NCBI RefSeq assembly: GCF_020423045.1
Contig: NZ_CP081943.1
Coordinates: forward strand, 248,001 to 312,000
Reading direction: 5' to 3'
DNA: 64,000 nt
DNA from: Pseudomonas sp. MM213
GTDB taxonomy: Bacteria; Pseudomonadota; Gammaproteobacteria; Pseudomonadales; Pseudomonadaceae
Positions 19,476 through 27,649 of this stretch are shown here, piece by piece (position 1 is the stretch's first letter; every line of letters starts with the position of its first letter). The position numbers and the translations under genes were made by a program. Below the pieces are notes generated by a model. The model did no database searches and was not told where the DNA came from. It was given only the letters and a program-made list of their open reading frames with translations.

Positions 19476-19844
19476 GTCTGATGGGAAATGGTGGGGGGCT
19501 TTGTTGGTGTGTATATCCGTTTCTTCGGTGATGGCGGCTATTGGTTTCGCCCTTACGGCGAGTCACTTTGGAAAAGCCCCAAAGTAACCAAAGGGCTCTT
19601 GCCCCTTTCGTTCGGTGGCTCGCTAATGCTCGGCATGCCCTCGTTCCGGTCCTGCTCCGTGGGCCCGCCGCCATCGGCCATCCATGGCCGGGGGCGGCTA
19701 ACCCGGCATCCATGCCGGGTTGCCCACTGCGCAGAACCTGCGCTCGGCCTCTCGAGGGGGCGACTACCGCCACAGCCGCCGAGGCGGCCTGAAAGCCGAC
19801 CTGGCTCTTTGCTGCGTTCACTCATTCCGGACATGTACACCAAT

Positions 19845-19955
19845 CCCCTGTAGGAGCCGGCTTGCTGGCGATAGCGTCCGTCCAGCCCATACATACGTGA
19901 CTGACCCACCGCCATCGTCGGAACGCCGCCCGCAGCAAGCCGGCTCCTACAGGGG
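19845..19955. repeat. REP pair 1 inside copy B
   Basis: CCCCTGTAGGAGCCGGCTTGC and, 65 bases later, the inverse complement ending GGCTCCTACAGGGG. Confidence 0.8.
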
Positions 19956-19985
19956 ATCGTATTTATCCAAACACATATGCACTTC

Positions 19986-20091
19986 CCTTGTAGGAGCCAG
20001 CTTGCTGGCGATGGACGTCAACGATAACGCGGGCTGTCTGAATAAACGCGTTGTTCGGACGTTTTTCGCCGGCAAGCCGGCTCCTACAGGG
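19986..20091. repeat. REP pair 2 inside copy B
   Basis: CCTTGTAGGAGCCAGCTTGC, a spacer with GGACGTCAACGATAACGCGG, then GCCGGCTCCTACAGG. The same spacer recurs in copies C, D and E. Confidence 0.8.
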
Positions 20092-20465
20092 ATCGGCGTG
20101 CGCTTTTGATTTTCACCACTCATCAGGCCGAGCGTTAGCTCGCCTTCAGCTTTTGATCTGAGCGCCCCCTCGAGAGGCCGAGCGCAGGTTCTGCGCAGTG
20201 GGCAACCCGGCATGGATGCCGGGTTAGCCGCCCCCGGCCATGGATGGCCGATGGCGGCGGGCCCACGGAGCAGGACCGGAGCGAGGGCATGGCGAGCATT
20301 AGCGAGCCACCGAACGAAAGGGGCAAAAGCGCTTTGGTTACTTTCGCGCTTTTCGAAAGTGACTCGCCGTAAGGGCGAAACCAATAGCCGCCATCACCGC
20401 AGCAACGGATATGCCCCCCAACAAACCCATCCCCCCATCAGCCAGAAATCCATGCGCCCGAGAGG

Positions 20466-20481
20466 TACCTCCTTGGAGGAA
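20466..20481. promoter_or_regulatory. NarL-type 7-2-7 site upstream of moaB
   Basis: TACCTCC-TT-GGAGGAA fits the inverted heptamer pair of NarL (TACYYMT type, two-base gap). It lies 65 bases before the moaB start and is nearly identical to the narK1 and dnrE sites in this window. Confidence 0.65.
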
Positions 20482-20545
20482 TAGGCTCATCAAGGATTCC
20501 GGTTCAGGCTTGGGCCCATACCCTCATCTACGGGAAAACCTGGAC

Positions 20546-21100
20546 ATGGCCCATCTGGCGCAACGCACATTTGAACCCCTGAACATTGCCGTGCTGACCA
20601 TCAGCGATACACGCACCTTCGACACAGACACCTCAGGACAGACCCTCACCGATTTGCTGCAAACCGCCGGGCATGTGTTGATCGATCGTGACCTGGTCAA
20701 GGACGATATCTATCAGATCCGCGCCACCGTTTCCCGGTGGATCGCCGACCCCGAAGTACAAGTTGTGCTGATGACCGGCGGCACCGGTTTCACCGCTCGC
20801 GACAACACGCCGCAGGCTGTCCTGCCGCTGCTGGACAAACACGTGGAAGGCTTCGGCGAATTGTTCCGTCAGGTATCCCTGGAGGAAATCGGCATGTCCA
20901 GCCTGCAATCCCGGGCACTGGCCGGCATGAGCAACGGCGTGCTGGTGTGCTGCGTACCCGGTTCGCCGGGTGCCTGCCGGACGGCCTGGAACAAGATCCT
21001 GCTCGAACAACTGGACAGTCGCACCGGCCCCTGCAATTTCGCCCCGCATTTGAAACCTCAGGCCCAGCGCGTCATTGATGCCTGCGAGACACGCTCATGA
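20546..21100 (+). CDS. moaB: Molybdenum cofactor biosynthesis protein MoaB
   Basis: A 184-residue MoaB/Mog-domain protein that adenylates molybdopterin before Mo insertion. Motifs VLTISDTRT, MTGGTGFTARD and CVPGSPGACRTAW are clear. The ATG at 20546 is the first before the conserved domain; the ribosome site is weak. Its stop overlaps the moeA start as ATGA. The NarL-type site upstream fits a need for Mo cofactor when NarG is made. Confidence 0.95.
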   Translation: MAHLAQRTFEPLNIAVLTISDTRTFDTDTSGQTLTDLLQTAGHVLIDRDLVKDDIYQIRATVSRWIADPEVQVVLMTGGTGFTARDNTPQAVLPLLDKHVEGFGELFRQVSLEEIGMSSLQSRALAGMSNGVLVCCVPGSPGACRTAWNKILLEQLDSRTGPCNFAPHLKPQAQRVIDACETRS

Positions 21101-22332
21101 CCGGCCGGGTGTGCGACCTCGGCAACCTGATGCCGGTGGACGAGGCCATCAGCCGCCTGCTCGATCAGGCACCGCCGCCGCCCCTGGTGCAAATGATCCG
21201 CCTGGATCAAGCGATGGGGCGCGTGCTGGCAGCGGATATCCATTCCCCGGTGAACCTGCCGGCCTGGGACAACAGCGCCATGGACGGTTACGCCCTCAGG
21301 GCCGTCGACCTGCCCGAGGAGGGTGGCTGGCTGTTGATCGGCGGGCGAATTGCGGCGGGGGATCAGGCGTGCGCACCGTTGCTCGCGCAACAAGCGGTGC
21401 AGATTTTTACCGGTGCACCCTTGCCTCCGGGCGCCGACACCGTCGTGCCGCAAGAGCGTTGCCGGGTCGACGGCGAGCGTGTCTGGTTGCCGCCCGCAAG
21501 CGTTGGCGATCACGTGCGCAAAGAGGGTGAAGAAGTTCGTCGCGGGCACCTGCTGCTCAAGGCGGGAAAGCGCCTGCGCGCACAGGAAATCGGGTTGCTG
21601 GCTGGCGCCGGAATTGCGCGGATCGAAGTCTATCGACCGTTGCAGGTGTGTTTGCTCAGCAGCGGCAATGAACTGCGCGAGCCGGGCGATCCCTTGGCGC
21701 CGGGGCAGATCTACAACAGCAATCGCTACTGTCTGGCGGAGCTGTTGCGTGGCTGGGGCGTCGAGGTGCATGACTACGGCGTGATGGCCGATGAGCTGGC
21801 GGCCAGTCGGCACGCCTTGAGCCTGGCGTCGTCGGAATGCGACCTGTTGCTGAGCAGCGGCGGCGTTTCGGTCGGCGAGGAAGATCATCTCAAGCACGCC
21901 ATCGAGGAACTGGGCAGCGTCGATTTCTGGCGCATCGCCATGCAGCCGGGCAAACCGCTGGCCTTTGGCGAAGTGGCGGGCAAACCGTGGATCGGCGTGC
22001 CCGGCAATCCTTCGGCGGCATTGATAACCGCGTTGGTGGTGGTGCGACCGTTCTTGCTCCGGGCCCAGGGTATGACGGACGTGATGCCACGGCCACTGGC
22101 CGTGCCCGCCGGGTTCGACTGGTTGCAACGCAACAAGCGCCGGCAATACCTGCGAGCCAGGTTGACGCCCGGCGCCGGCGGCCAGTTGAGCGTGGAATTG
22201 CACCCTCAGCAAAGCTCGGCGATGTTGACGGCCGCGTGCTGGGCTGACGGGCTGGCAGTGATCGACTGCGAGCAGCAAGTGCTCAAGCACGACAACGTGA
22301 TGTTCCTGTCCTTTGCCGACCTGATGCAGTGA
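21097..22332 (+). CDS. moeA: Molybdopterin molybdenumtransferase MoeA
   Basis: A 411-residue enzyme inserting Mo into adenylated molybdopterin. Motifs: PAWDNSAMDGYAL, IFTGAPLPPGADTV, SSGNEL, SSGGVSVGEEDHLK and GVPGNPSAALI, then a C-terminal beta domain. It is coupled to moaB by a 4-base overlap and followed 78 bases later by ubiU. Confidence 0.96.
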   Translation: MTGRVCDLGNLMPVDEAISRLLDQAPPPPLVQMIRLDQAMGRVLAADIHSPVNLPAWDNSAMDGYALRAVDLPEEGGWLLIGGRIAAGDQACAPLLAQQAVQIFTGAPLPPGADTVVPQERCRVDGERVWLPPASVGDHVRKEGEEVRRGHLLLKAGKRLRAQEIGLLAGAGIARIEVYRPLQVCLLSSGNELREPGDPLAPGQIYNSNRYCLAELLRGWGVEVHDYGVMADELAASRHALSLASSECDLLLSSGGVSVGEEDHLKHAIEELGSVDFWRIAMQPGKPLAFGEVAGKPWIGVPGNPSAALITALVVVRPFLLRAQGMTDVMPRPLAVPAGFDWLQRNKRRQYLRARLTPGAGGQLSVELHPQQSSAMLTAACWADGLAVIDCEQQVLKHDNVMFLSFADLMQ

Positions 22333-22410
22333 GGGCAATTGATTGCCGTCAAGGCAGTGCCTGCCGGTCTGACTAGACTGGCAGCGCCGCTTTTTTCATG
22401 AGGATTACCC

Positions 22411-23406
22411 ATGCAACTGGTCTGCCCGGCAGGGAACCTGCCTGCGCTCAAAGCGGCGGTGCGCCAAGGCGCCGATGCCGTTTATGTCGGTTTTCGCGAT
22501 GACACCAACGCCCGGCATTTCGCGGGGCTGAACATGGACGACAAACAGTTCGACGCCGCCGTCGCCCACATCCGTCAGCATCAACGCAAACTCTATGTCG
22601 CCGTCAACACCTACCCGCAACCCAAGGGCTGGGAGCGCTGGCAGCGGGCGGTGGATCGTGCTGCCGATTTCGGTGTGGATGCGCTGATCGCCGCCGACCC
22701 CGGGGTGCTCAACTATGCCAGCCAGCGCCATCCGCAACTGGCGTTGCACCTCTCGGTCCAGGGCTCGGCGACCCACGCCGCCGCGTTGGCGTTTTACGCG
22801 CAGCGCTACGATATTCGGCGCGCCGTGCTGCCACGGGTGTTGTCGTTGGCGCAGGTGCGCCAGGTGGCCGCCAGCAGTCCGGTGCCCATTGAAGTCTTCG
22901 GCTTCGGCAGCCTGTGCATCATGGCCGAAGGGCGTTGCCACCTGTCGTCCTACATCACCGGCGAGTCACCGAACCTGTGCGGCGTCTGTTCGCCGGCCAA
23001 GGCGGTGCGCTGGAGCGAGGACGCGGAAGGGTTGAGCGCGCGGCTCAGTGAAGTCCTGATCGACCGCTACACCCCCGACGAACCGGCCGGTTACCCGACC
23101 TTGTGCAAAGGCCGTTTCCTGGTCGACGGCAAACGCTTTCATGCCCTGGAAGAACCCACCAGCCTCGACACCCTGGACCTGCTGCCGGAGCTGACGGCCA
23201 TCGGCGTCGAAGCCGTGAAAATCGAAGGCCGCCAACGCAGCCCGGCTTATGTCGAGCAAGTCACCCGGGTCTGGCGCGCCGCGCTGGATGCCCATCGCGG
23301 TGCGCCGGGTGCTTTTCGGGTCAAGGAAGAATGGCGTCAGGTGCTGGCCGGGTTGTCCGAGGGCAGCCAGACCACCCTGGGTGCTTATCATCGATCATGG
23401 CAATGA
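22411..23406 (+). CDS. ubiU: O2-independent ubiquinone hydroxylase subunit UbiU
   Basis: A 331-residue peptidase-U32-family protein (YhbU). In E. coli UbiU and UbiV form a 4Fe-4S heterodimer that hydroxylates the quinone ring without oxygen. Conserved Cys are in AEGRCHLSSYITG, NLCGVCSPAK and YPTLCKGRFL. The start MQLVCPAGNLPALKAAV is typical. Anaerobic ubiquinone is needed for the nitrate-to-NO chain here. ubiV starts 11 bases after its stop. Confidence 0.94.
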   Translation: MQLVCPAGNLPALKAAVRQGADAVYVGFRDDTNARHFAGLNMDDKQFDAAVAHIRQHQRKLYVAVNTYPQPKGWERWQRAVDRAADFGVDALIAADPGVLNYASQRHPQLALHLSVQGSATHAAALAFYAQRYDIRRAVLPRVLSLAQVRQVAASSPVPIEVFGFGSLCIMAEGRCHLSSYITGESPNLCGVCSPAKAVRWSEDAEGLSARLSEVLIDRYTPDEPAGYPTLCKGRFLVDGKRFHALEEPTSLDTLDLLPELTAIGVEAVKIEGRQRSPAYVEQVTRVWRAALDAHRGAPGAFRVKEEWRQVLAGLSEGSQTTLGAYHRSWQ

Positions 23407-23417
23407 GGGGACGCGAC

Positions 23418-24308
23418 ATGAAGCTCAGCCTGGGACCGGTCCTGTTTTATTGGGACAAGGAGCAACTCAGCAACTTTTACGCCGAGATGTCGGCCATGCC
23501 CCTGGACGTGATTTACCTGGGGGAAACCGTGTGCTCGAAACGCCGGGCCTTTTCACTGGATCAGTGGCTGGGACTGGGGCGCGAGTTACAGGAGTGCAGC
23601 CGGGCGCAGTTGGTGCTCTCCAGCCTGACGCTGATCGAAGCAGCGTCGGAACTTTCCAGCCTGCGCCGGCTGTGTGACAACGGCCAACTGTTGGTGGAGG
23701 CCAATGACATGGGCGCGGTGCAGTTTCTCGCCGAGCGCCAGTTGCCGTTCGTGGGTGGCCCGGCCCTCAACCTGTACAACGGCCACTCGCTGGCGCAGCT
23801 GCTCGACTGCGGAATGACCCGCTGGGTGCCGCCCGTGGAGTGTTCGGCGGCGCTGATCCGCGACGTGATCGGGCAGGTCCGCGAACTGGGCCGAGCGGTG
23901 CCGGAAGTTGAAATTTTTGCCTATGGGCATTTGCCCCTGGCCTATTCCGCCCGCTGTTTCACTGCCCGTGCGGAAAACCGACCCAAGGACGACTGCCAGT
24001 TTTGCTGCATCAACTACCCCGACGGCATGGCGCTGACCAGCCAGGAAGGGCAGCCGCTGTTTACCCTTAACGGTATTCAGACCATGTCGGCCGAAGTCAC
24101 CAATTTGCTCGCCGATTATTCCGGGCTGGTGGACTGCGGTGCAGATCTGTTGCGCCTGAGCCCGCGTGCGCAGGGCATGGCTGAGGTGATTGACAGTTAT
24201 CAGCGGGTTCGTTCGGGCGAGATGCCGCCGTTGTTTGTCGAAGGGTGCAATGGCTACTGGCATGGCCAGGCCGGCATGTTGCGCGTCGAGGAGGTTGGCC
24301 TGTGCTGA
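23418..24308 (+). CDS. ubiV: O2-independent ubiquinone hydroxylase subunit UbiV
   Basis: A 296-residue U32-family partner of UbiU (YhbV). Fe-S Cys are Cys in GETVCSKRR and in YSARCFTARAENRPKDDCQF followed by CCINYPDG. The ATG at 23418 has GAGGGG seven bases upstream; an ATG at 23403 overlaps the ubiU stop but lacks a site. It overlaps ubiT by 7 bases. Confidence 0.94.
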   Translation: MKLSLGPVLFYWDKEQLSNFYAEMSAMPLDVIYLGETVCSKRRAFSLDQWLGLGRELQECSRAQLVLSSLTLIEAASELSSLRRLCDNGQLLVEANDMGAVQFLAERQLPFVGGPALNLYNGHSLAQLLDCGMTRWVPPVECSAALIRDVIGQVRELGRAVPEVEIFAYGHLPLAYSARCFTARAENRPKDDCQFCCINYPDGMALTSQEGQPLFTLNGIQTMSAEVTNLLADYSGLVDCGADLLRLSPRAQGMAEVIDSYQRVRSGEMPPLFVEGCNGYWHGQAGMLRVEEVGLC

Positions 24309-24772
24309 ACCGAAAAAAGTGGCTGCTCAAAGGTGCCGACCGGTTGTTGCCGCTGGTGCGTCGGGTGCCGTTTGCCGTGCAGCGCCTGGCGTTGCAGCAG
24401 GCGCTCAATCGCTGCCTCGCCGAGCCGTTGCGTGATGGTGAGTTTGAGGTGTTGCGCGGGCGTTGGTTGTGTCTGCGGATTCCGGATCTGGGGTTGTCCT
24501 GGTACTTGACGCTCAGTCGCCAGGGGTTGCGGATTGCCGAGCATGCTACGGCGGCGGTGACGATCAGCGGGAACTGGCGTGAGTTTTTACTGTTGGCCAG
24601 TCGTCAGGAGGATCCTGATACGCTGTTTTTTCGTCGGCGTCTGGTGATTGAGGGTGATACTGAGTTGGGGCTGGCGTTGAAGAATCTGATCGACAGTCTT
24701 GATCCTGATGTGTTGCCGGTCTGGTTGTGGCGGAATCTGGAGCGGGCGGGGAAGGGGCTGGCGGCGGGGTGA
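24302..24772 (+). CDS. ubiT: Anaerobic ubiquinone accessory lipid-binding protein UbiT
   Basis: A 156-residue SCP2 sterol-carrier-domain protein (YhbT family), thought to carry hydrophobic quinone precursors in the anaerobic pathway. I chose the GTG at 24302 because GAGGAGG lies seven bases before it. The motif LVIEGDTELGLALKNLIDSLD is the family's C-terminal hallmark. It ends the moaB-moeA-ubiUVT run; copy C of the palindrome follows 48 bases later. Confidence 0.9.
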   Translation: MLNRKKWLLKGADRLLPLVRRVPFAVQRLALQQALNRCLAEPLRDGEFEVLRGRWLCLRIPDLGLSWYLTLSRQGLRIAEHATAAVTISGNWREFLLLASRQEDPDTLFFRRRLVIEGDTELGLALKNLIDSLDPDVLPVWLWRNLERAGKGLAAG

Positions 24773-25149
24773 CCGGTATTGCTTGCCGGCGATGGCTGTG
24801 TGTCGAGTTTTTTGATGGTGTACATATCCGTTGCTGCGGTAACGGCCGCTTATGGTTTCGCCCTTACGGCGAGTCCCTTTTTCAAACGCCAAAAAGGAAC
24901 CAAAAGGCTTTGCCCCTGACGTACGGCCCTTCGCCTAGGCTCAGGGTACCCTCGCTCCGGTCCTGCTCCGTGGGCCCGCCGCCATCGGCCATCCCTGGCC
25001 GGGGGCGGCTACCGCGGCATCCTTGCCGCGGTGCCCACTGCGCAGAACCTCCACTCGGCCTCCCGACGGGGCAGATCAAAATCAAAAGCCAAAGCAAAGC
25101 AAAAACGAGGCGGCCTGCCAGCCGACCTGTCTCTATGATCGTACGCATT

Positions 25150-25244
25150 CCCCTGTAGGAGCCGGCTTGCTGGCGATAGCGTCCGTTCAGTCAATAAATA
25201 TGTTGGATGACCCACCGCTATCGCCAGCAAGCCGGCTCCTACAG
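25150..25244. repeat. REP pair 1 inside copy C
   Basis: CCCCTGTAGGAGCCGGCTTGC and the inverse complement GCAAGCCGGCTCCTACAG. Confidence 0.8.
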
Positions 25245-25277
25245 TTGATCGTATTTATCCAAATACATATGCATTTC

Positions 25278-25383
25278 CTTTGTAGGAGCCAGCTTGCTGG
25301 CGATGGACGTCAACGATAACGCGGGCTGTCTGAATAAACGCGTTGTCCGGACGTTTTTCGCCGGCAAGCCGGCTCCTACAGGG
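25278..25383. repeat. REP pair 2 inside copy C
   Basis: CTTTGTAGGAGCCAGCTTGC, the GGACGTCAACGATAACGCGG spacer, and GCCGGCTCCTACAGGG. Confidence 0.8.
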
Positions 25384-25737
25384 AATCGCGCTTGCTTTTG
25401 ATTTTCACCACTCATCAGGTCGAGCGTTAGCTCGCCTTCAGCTTTTGATCTGAGCGCCCCCTCGAGAGGCCGAGTGGAGGTTCTGCGTAGTGGGCAACCC
25501 GGCATGGATGCCGGGTTAGCCGCCCCCGGCCATGGATGGCCGATGGCGGCGGGCCCACGGAGCAGGACCGGAGCGAGGGGACCCTGAGCCTAAGCGAAGG
25601 GCCGAACGAAAGGGGCAAGAGCCCTTGGTTACTTGGGGCTCTTCCAAGTGACTCGCCGTAAGGGCGAAACCATTAGCCGCCGTTACCACAGCAATGGATA
25701 TGTACCCCATCAAAAAACTCGTCAGCCGAAACACAGC

Positions 25738-25768
25738 CATCGCCAGCAAGCCGGCTCCTACAGGGAAT
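25738..25768. repeat. Single REP half after copy C
   Basis: CATCGCCAGCAAGCCGGCTC then CTACAGGGAATG, an unpaired REP immediately before the end of the DGC gene. Confidence 0.75.
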
Positions 25769-25779
25769 GTTCGCTGCCC

Positions 25780-26166
25780 TCAAACCCGGCTTTCATGCTG
25801 CCGGGTATCACTGACAATCAACCCCCTGATCCCCTCAAACAACTCATCGCTCTGCGCCTCGGTGCAATCCTCGCCATAACGCTTACGCAACCCGTAATGA
25901 CTCAGAATCAAATGCACATCCGCATGCAATCCATGCTGCTTCAGACAGTTCTCGACACATTGCAGCGGGCAACCATCCAGCGCAAAAATCCGCCGCCCCG
26001 ACCGCGCCTTGTTGACCAGCGCGGCCACATGCCCGCCGACACCGGCAATGCAGGACATTTCAGCAACGCCACTGCGATCCAGGCGCACAGCCAATGTGTT
26101 GGCCAGTTGCGCAACATTGGAACAGCCGGAACAGGCATAGACCAGAGGCAAAGTCGAAGGGGGCAT
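25780..26166 (-). CDS. DGC-domain putative zinc-binding protein
   Basis: A 128-residue protein of the DGC family: YACSGCSNVAQ near residue 10, EMSCIAGVGG near 36, and the name-giving DGCPLQCVENC near 64. The Cys pattern suggests zinc or Fe-S binding; no reaction is known. The ATG at 26166 follows GGAGAGC. An ANR/DNR-type box (26221-26234) lies about 61 bases upstream, and dnrE precedes it on the same strand, so it belongs to the anaerobic set. Confidence 0.85.
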   Translation of the reverse strand: MPPSTLPLVYACSGCSNVAQLANTLAVRLDRSGVAEMSCIAGVGGHVAALVNKARSGRRIFALDGCPLQCVENCLKQHGLHADVHLILSHYGLRKRYGEDCTEAQSDELFEGIRGLIVSDTRQHESRV

Positions 26167-26220
26167 TGATGCTCTCCGTTGATGGGGTGTTCAAGTGTGC
26201 AAGGCACGGGGCATTGCGCA

Positions 26221-26234
26221 TTGATGGCAGTCAA
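26221..26234 (-). promoter_or_regulatory. ANR/DNR box upstream of the DGC gene
   Basis: On the minus strand TTGACTGCCATCAA, a full FNR-type palindrome. A start 41 bases from its centre falls near 26186, 20 bases before the gene. Confidence 0.75.
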
Positions 26235-26240
26235 TTCCGG

Positions 26241-26915
26241 TTACTGGAACGCCGCCAGGTCCTCTTCCGCGAGGATGCTGATGTGGCGTCGCTCCATGGC
26301 GATCAGGCCGCTGTCCACCAGGCGATGCAAAATCCGCGAAAAGGTTTCCGGCTGAATCCCCAGCTTCGACGCCACCAGGCGTTTGGACATCTGCAAGACA
26401 ATCTGGCCGGTGACCGGGTTGCGTTCCTGAAACAGGAAATTGATCACCCGGCGGCTCGCGCTCGCCATGGTCAAGGTGTCGATGTCCCGCAGCCGCAAGT
26501 GCAGGTGCACGCTCATACTCGCCAGAATCGCCAGGCAGACTTTCGGCTGGTCCTCCAGCGCATTGCGATAGTGGGTGCCCTCGATGCTGACCAGCACGCT
26601 GTCCTTCAACGCGGTGGCGCTCACCGGGTAGAGCCGGGCCTGGCTGAACAGCAGCGCTTCGGCAAAGGTTTGCCCGGGCTGGATGATCTCCACCAGGTTT
26701 TCCTGGCCTTCGCCAGTGAGCCGGTACAACTTGACCTGGCCGCTGACCAGCAGAAAAAAGCGTTTGGCCGGATCGCCCTGATGCATGAGCGTGCTGTGAC
26801 AGGGCAGGCGCTTGAGCATGGCCAGGGCACAGACTTCCTCGAAGACTTTCTCCGGCAATTGGCTGAACAGATGATGACGACGCAACGTTAAAACGATGGA
26901 AGGGTGGGTCAGCAT
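26241..26915 (-). CDS. dnrE: Crp/Fnr-family regulator DnrE (second DNR-type)
   Basis: A 224-residue regulator with the cyclic-nucleotide fold and a C-terminal helix-turn-helix (VASKLGIQPETFSRILHRL) almost identical in its recognition part to dnr (SIQPETFSRIIRRL), so it should read the same TTGAY-N4-RTCAA boxes. No N-terminal Fe-S Cys are present. In P. stutzeri the nitrate-induced DnrE lies next to narXL, as here. GGAGG lies six bases before the ATG. Confidence 0.85.
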   Translation of the reverse strand: MLTHPSIVLTLRRHHLFSQLPEKVFEEVCALAMLKRLPCHSTLMHQGDPAKRFFLLVSGQVKLYRLTGEGQENLVEIIQPGQTFAEALLFSQARLYPVSATALKDSVLVSIEGTHYRNALEDQPKVCLAILASMSVHLHLRLRDIDTLTMASASRRVINFLFQERNPVTGQIVLQMSKRLVASKLGIQPETFSRILHRLVDSGLIAMERRHISILAEEDLAAFQ

Positions 26916-26979
26916 GGCGTACCTCCGCTGACGGTCATAGTAGAGAGCGCAGGCCGGTTGACCTATGCCTCTGCAGGCC

Positions 26980-26995
26980 TACCTCCAAGGAGGCA
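26980..26995 (-). promoter_or_regulatory. NarL-type 7-2-7 site upstream of dnrE
   Basis: TACCTCC-AA-GGAGGCA on the plus strand. It is centred about 57 bases before a start predicted from the minus-strand -10-like TACTAT at 26937-26942, consistent with activation of dnrE by NarL. Confidence 0.6.
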
Positions 26996-27001
26996 TGGCC
27001 G

Positions 27002-27649
27002 TCAGCCCGCACTGCGCAGATGCTCCATGGCCCACACCGCCGCCTCGACCCGCGAGCGCAAACCGAGTTTGTGCAGCAGGTTCTTGACGTGAACCTTGAC
27101 CGTCCCTTCGGTGATGCCCAGCTTGTGCCCGATGACCTTGTTGCTGAAGCCGCTGGCGATGGTTTTCAACACCTGGCGTTCGCGCTCGGTCAGTTCAACC
27201 ACCGCCTGGCGTGGCGGCGAGCGCAACGCCTGGGCCATGACCTGGGTCAGGCCGGGGCTGATGACCAATGCACCGTCCAACGCTTCGCGGATGTACTGGA
27301 TCAACAGTTCGGGCTCCATGTCCTTGAGCAGATAACCGTCGGCATCCAGGCGCAACGCGTCGCGAATATCGTCTTCGGCGTCCGACACGGTGAACAGCAA
27401 CACTTTGCCGGTGTAGTGCATCGCGCGCAGTCGACGCAGGGTTTCAATGCCGTTCATTTGCGGCATGTTGTTGTCGAGCAACACCAGGTCCGGTTGCAGC
27501 GGTTCGATCAGGCTGAGCGCTTCCTCGCCATGGTTGGCTTCGCCGACGATCAGGAAGTCATCTTCCAGTTCGAGCATTTGACGGATGCCGCGACGCATCA
27601 TGGGATGGTCGTCTACCAGCAGGATTCTATGGTGTGGGGACGGGTTCAT
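27002..27649 (-). CDS. narL: Nitrate/nitrite response regulator NarL
   Basis: A 215-residue two-component regulator. The receiver domain has acidic DDHPMM near residue 12 and the phospho-Asp in LLDNNMPQMNG near 58. A LuxR-type helix-turn-helix follows (LTERERQVLKTIASG, ITEGTVKVHVKNLL). The ATG at 27649 overlaps the narX stop as ATGA. Three near-identical 7-2-7 sites in the window are its likely targets. Confidence 0.95.
   Translation of the reverse strand: MNPSPHHRILLVDDHPMMRRGIRQMLELEDDFLIVGEANHGEEALSLIEPLQPDLVLLDNNMPQMNGIETLRRLRAMHYTGKVLLFTVSDAEDDIRDALRLDADGYLLKDMEPELLIQYIREALDGALVISPGLTQVMAQALRSPPRQAVVELTERERQVLKTIASGFSNKVIGHKLGITEGTVKVHVKNLLHKLGLRSRVEAAVWAMEHLRSAG

Larger units (their letters stand above)
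19511..20413. repeat. Composite palindromic repeat, copy B
   Basis: Left arm from about 19512 to 19764 and right arm from about 20161 to 20412 are inverted copies of the same unit as copy A. Here the type-2 inner segment (CCGCCACAGCCGCCGAGGCG) is on the left and the type-1 segment (CAGCTTTTGATCTGAGCG) on the right. Two REP pairs lie in the middle. It fills nearly all of the pdxH-moaB gap. Confidence 0.85.
24821..25704. repeat. Composite palindromic repeat, copy C
   Basis: Left arm about 24823-25070 is more diverged; right arm about 25458-25703 matches copies B, D and E. The inverted match continues outward for about 18 bases (GAGTTTTTTGATGG on the left, its complement CCATCAAAAAACTC on the right), so the true end may lie near 24804 and 25722. 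Left inner segment is a diverged type 2; right is type 1. Two REP pairs are inside. Confidence 0.82.

Noticed and set aside
26918..26926. TACCTCC half site before dnrE
   Set aside because: It is the complement of the dnrE ribosome site GGAGGTA, without an inverted partner.
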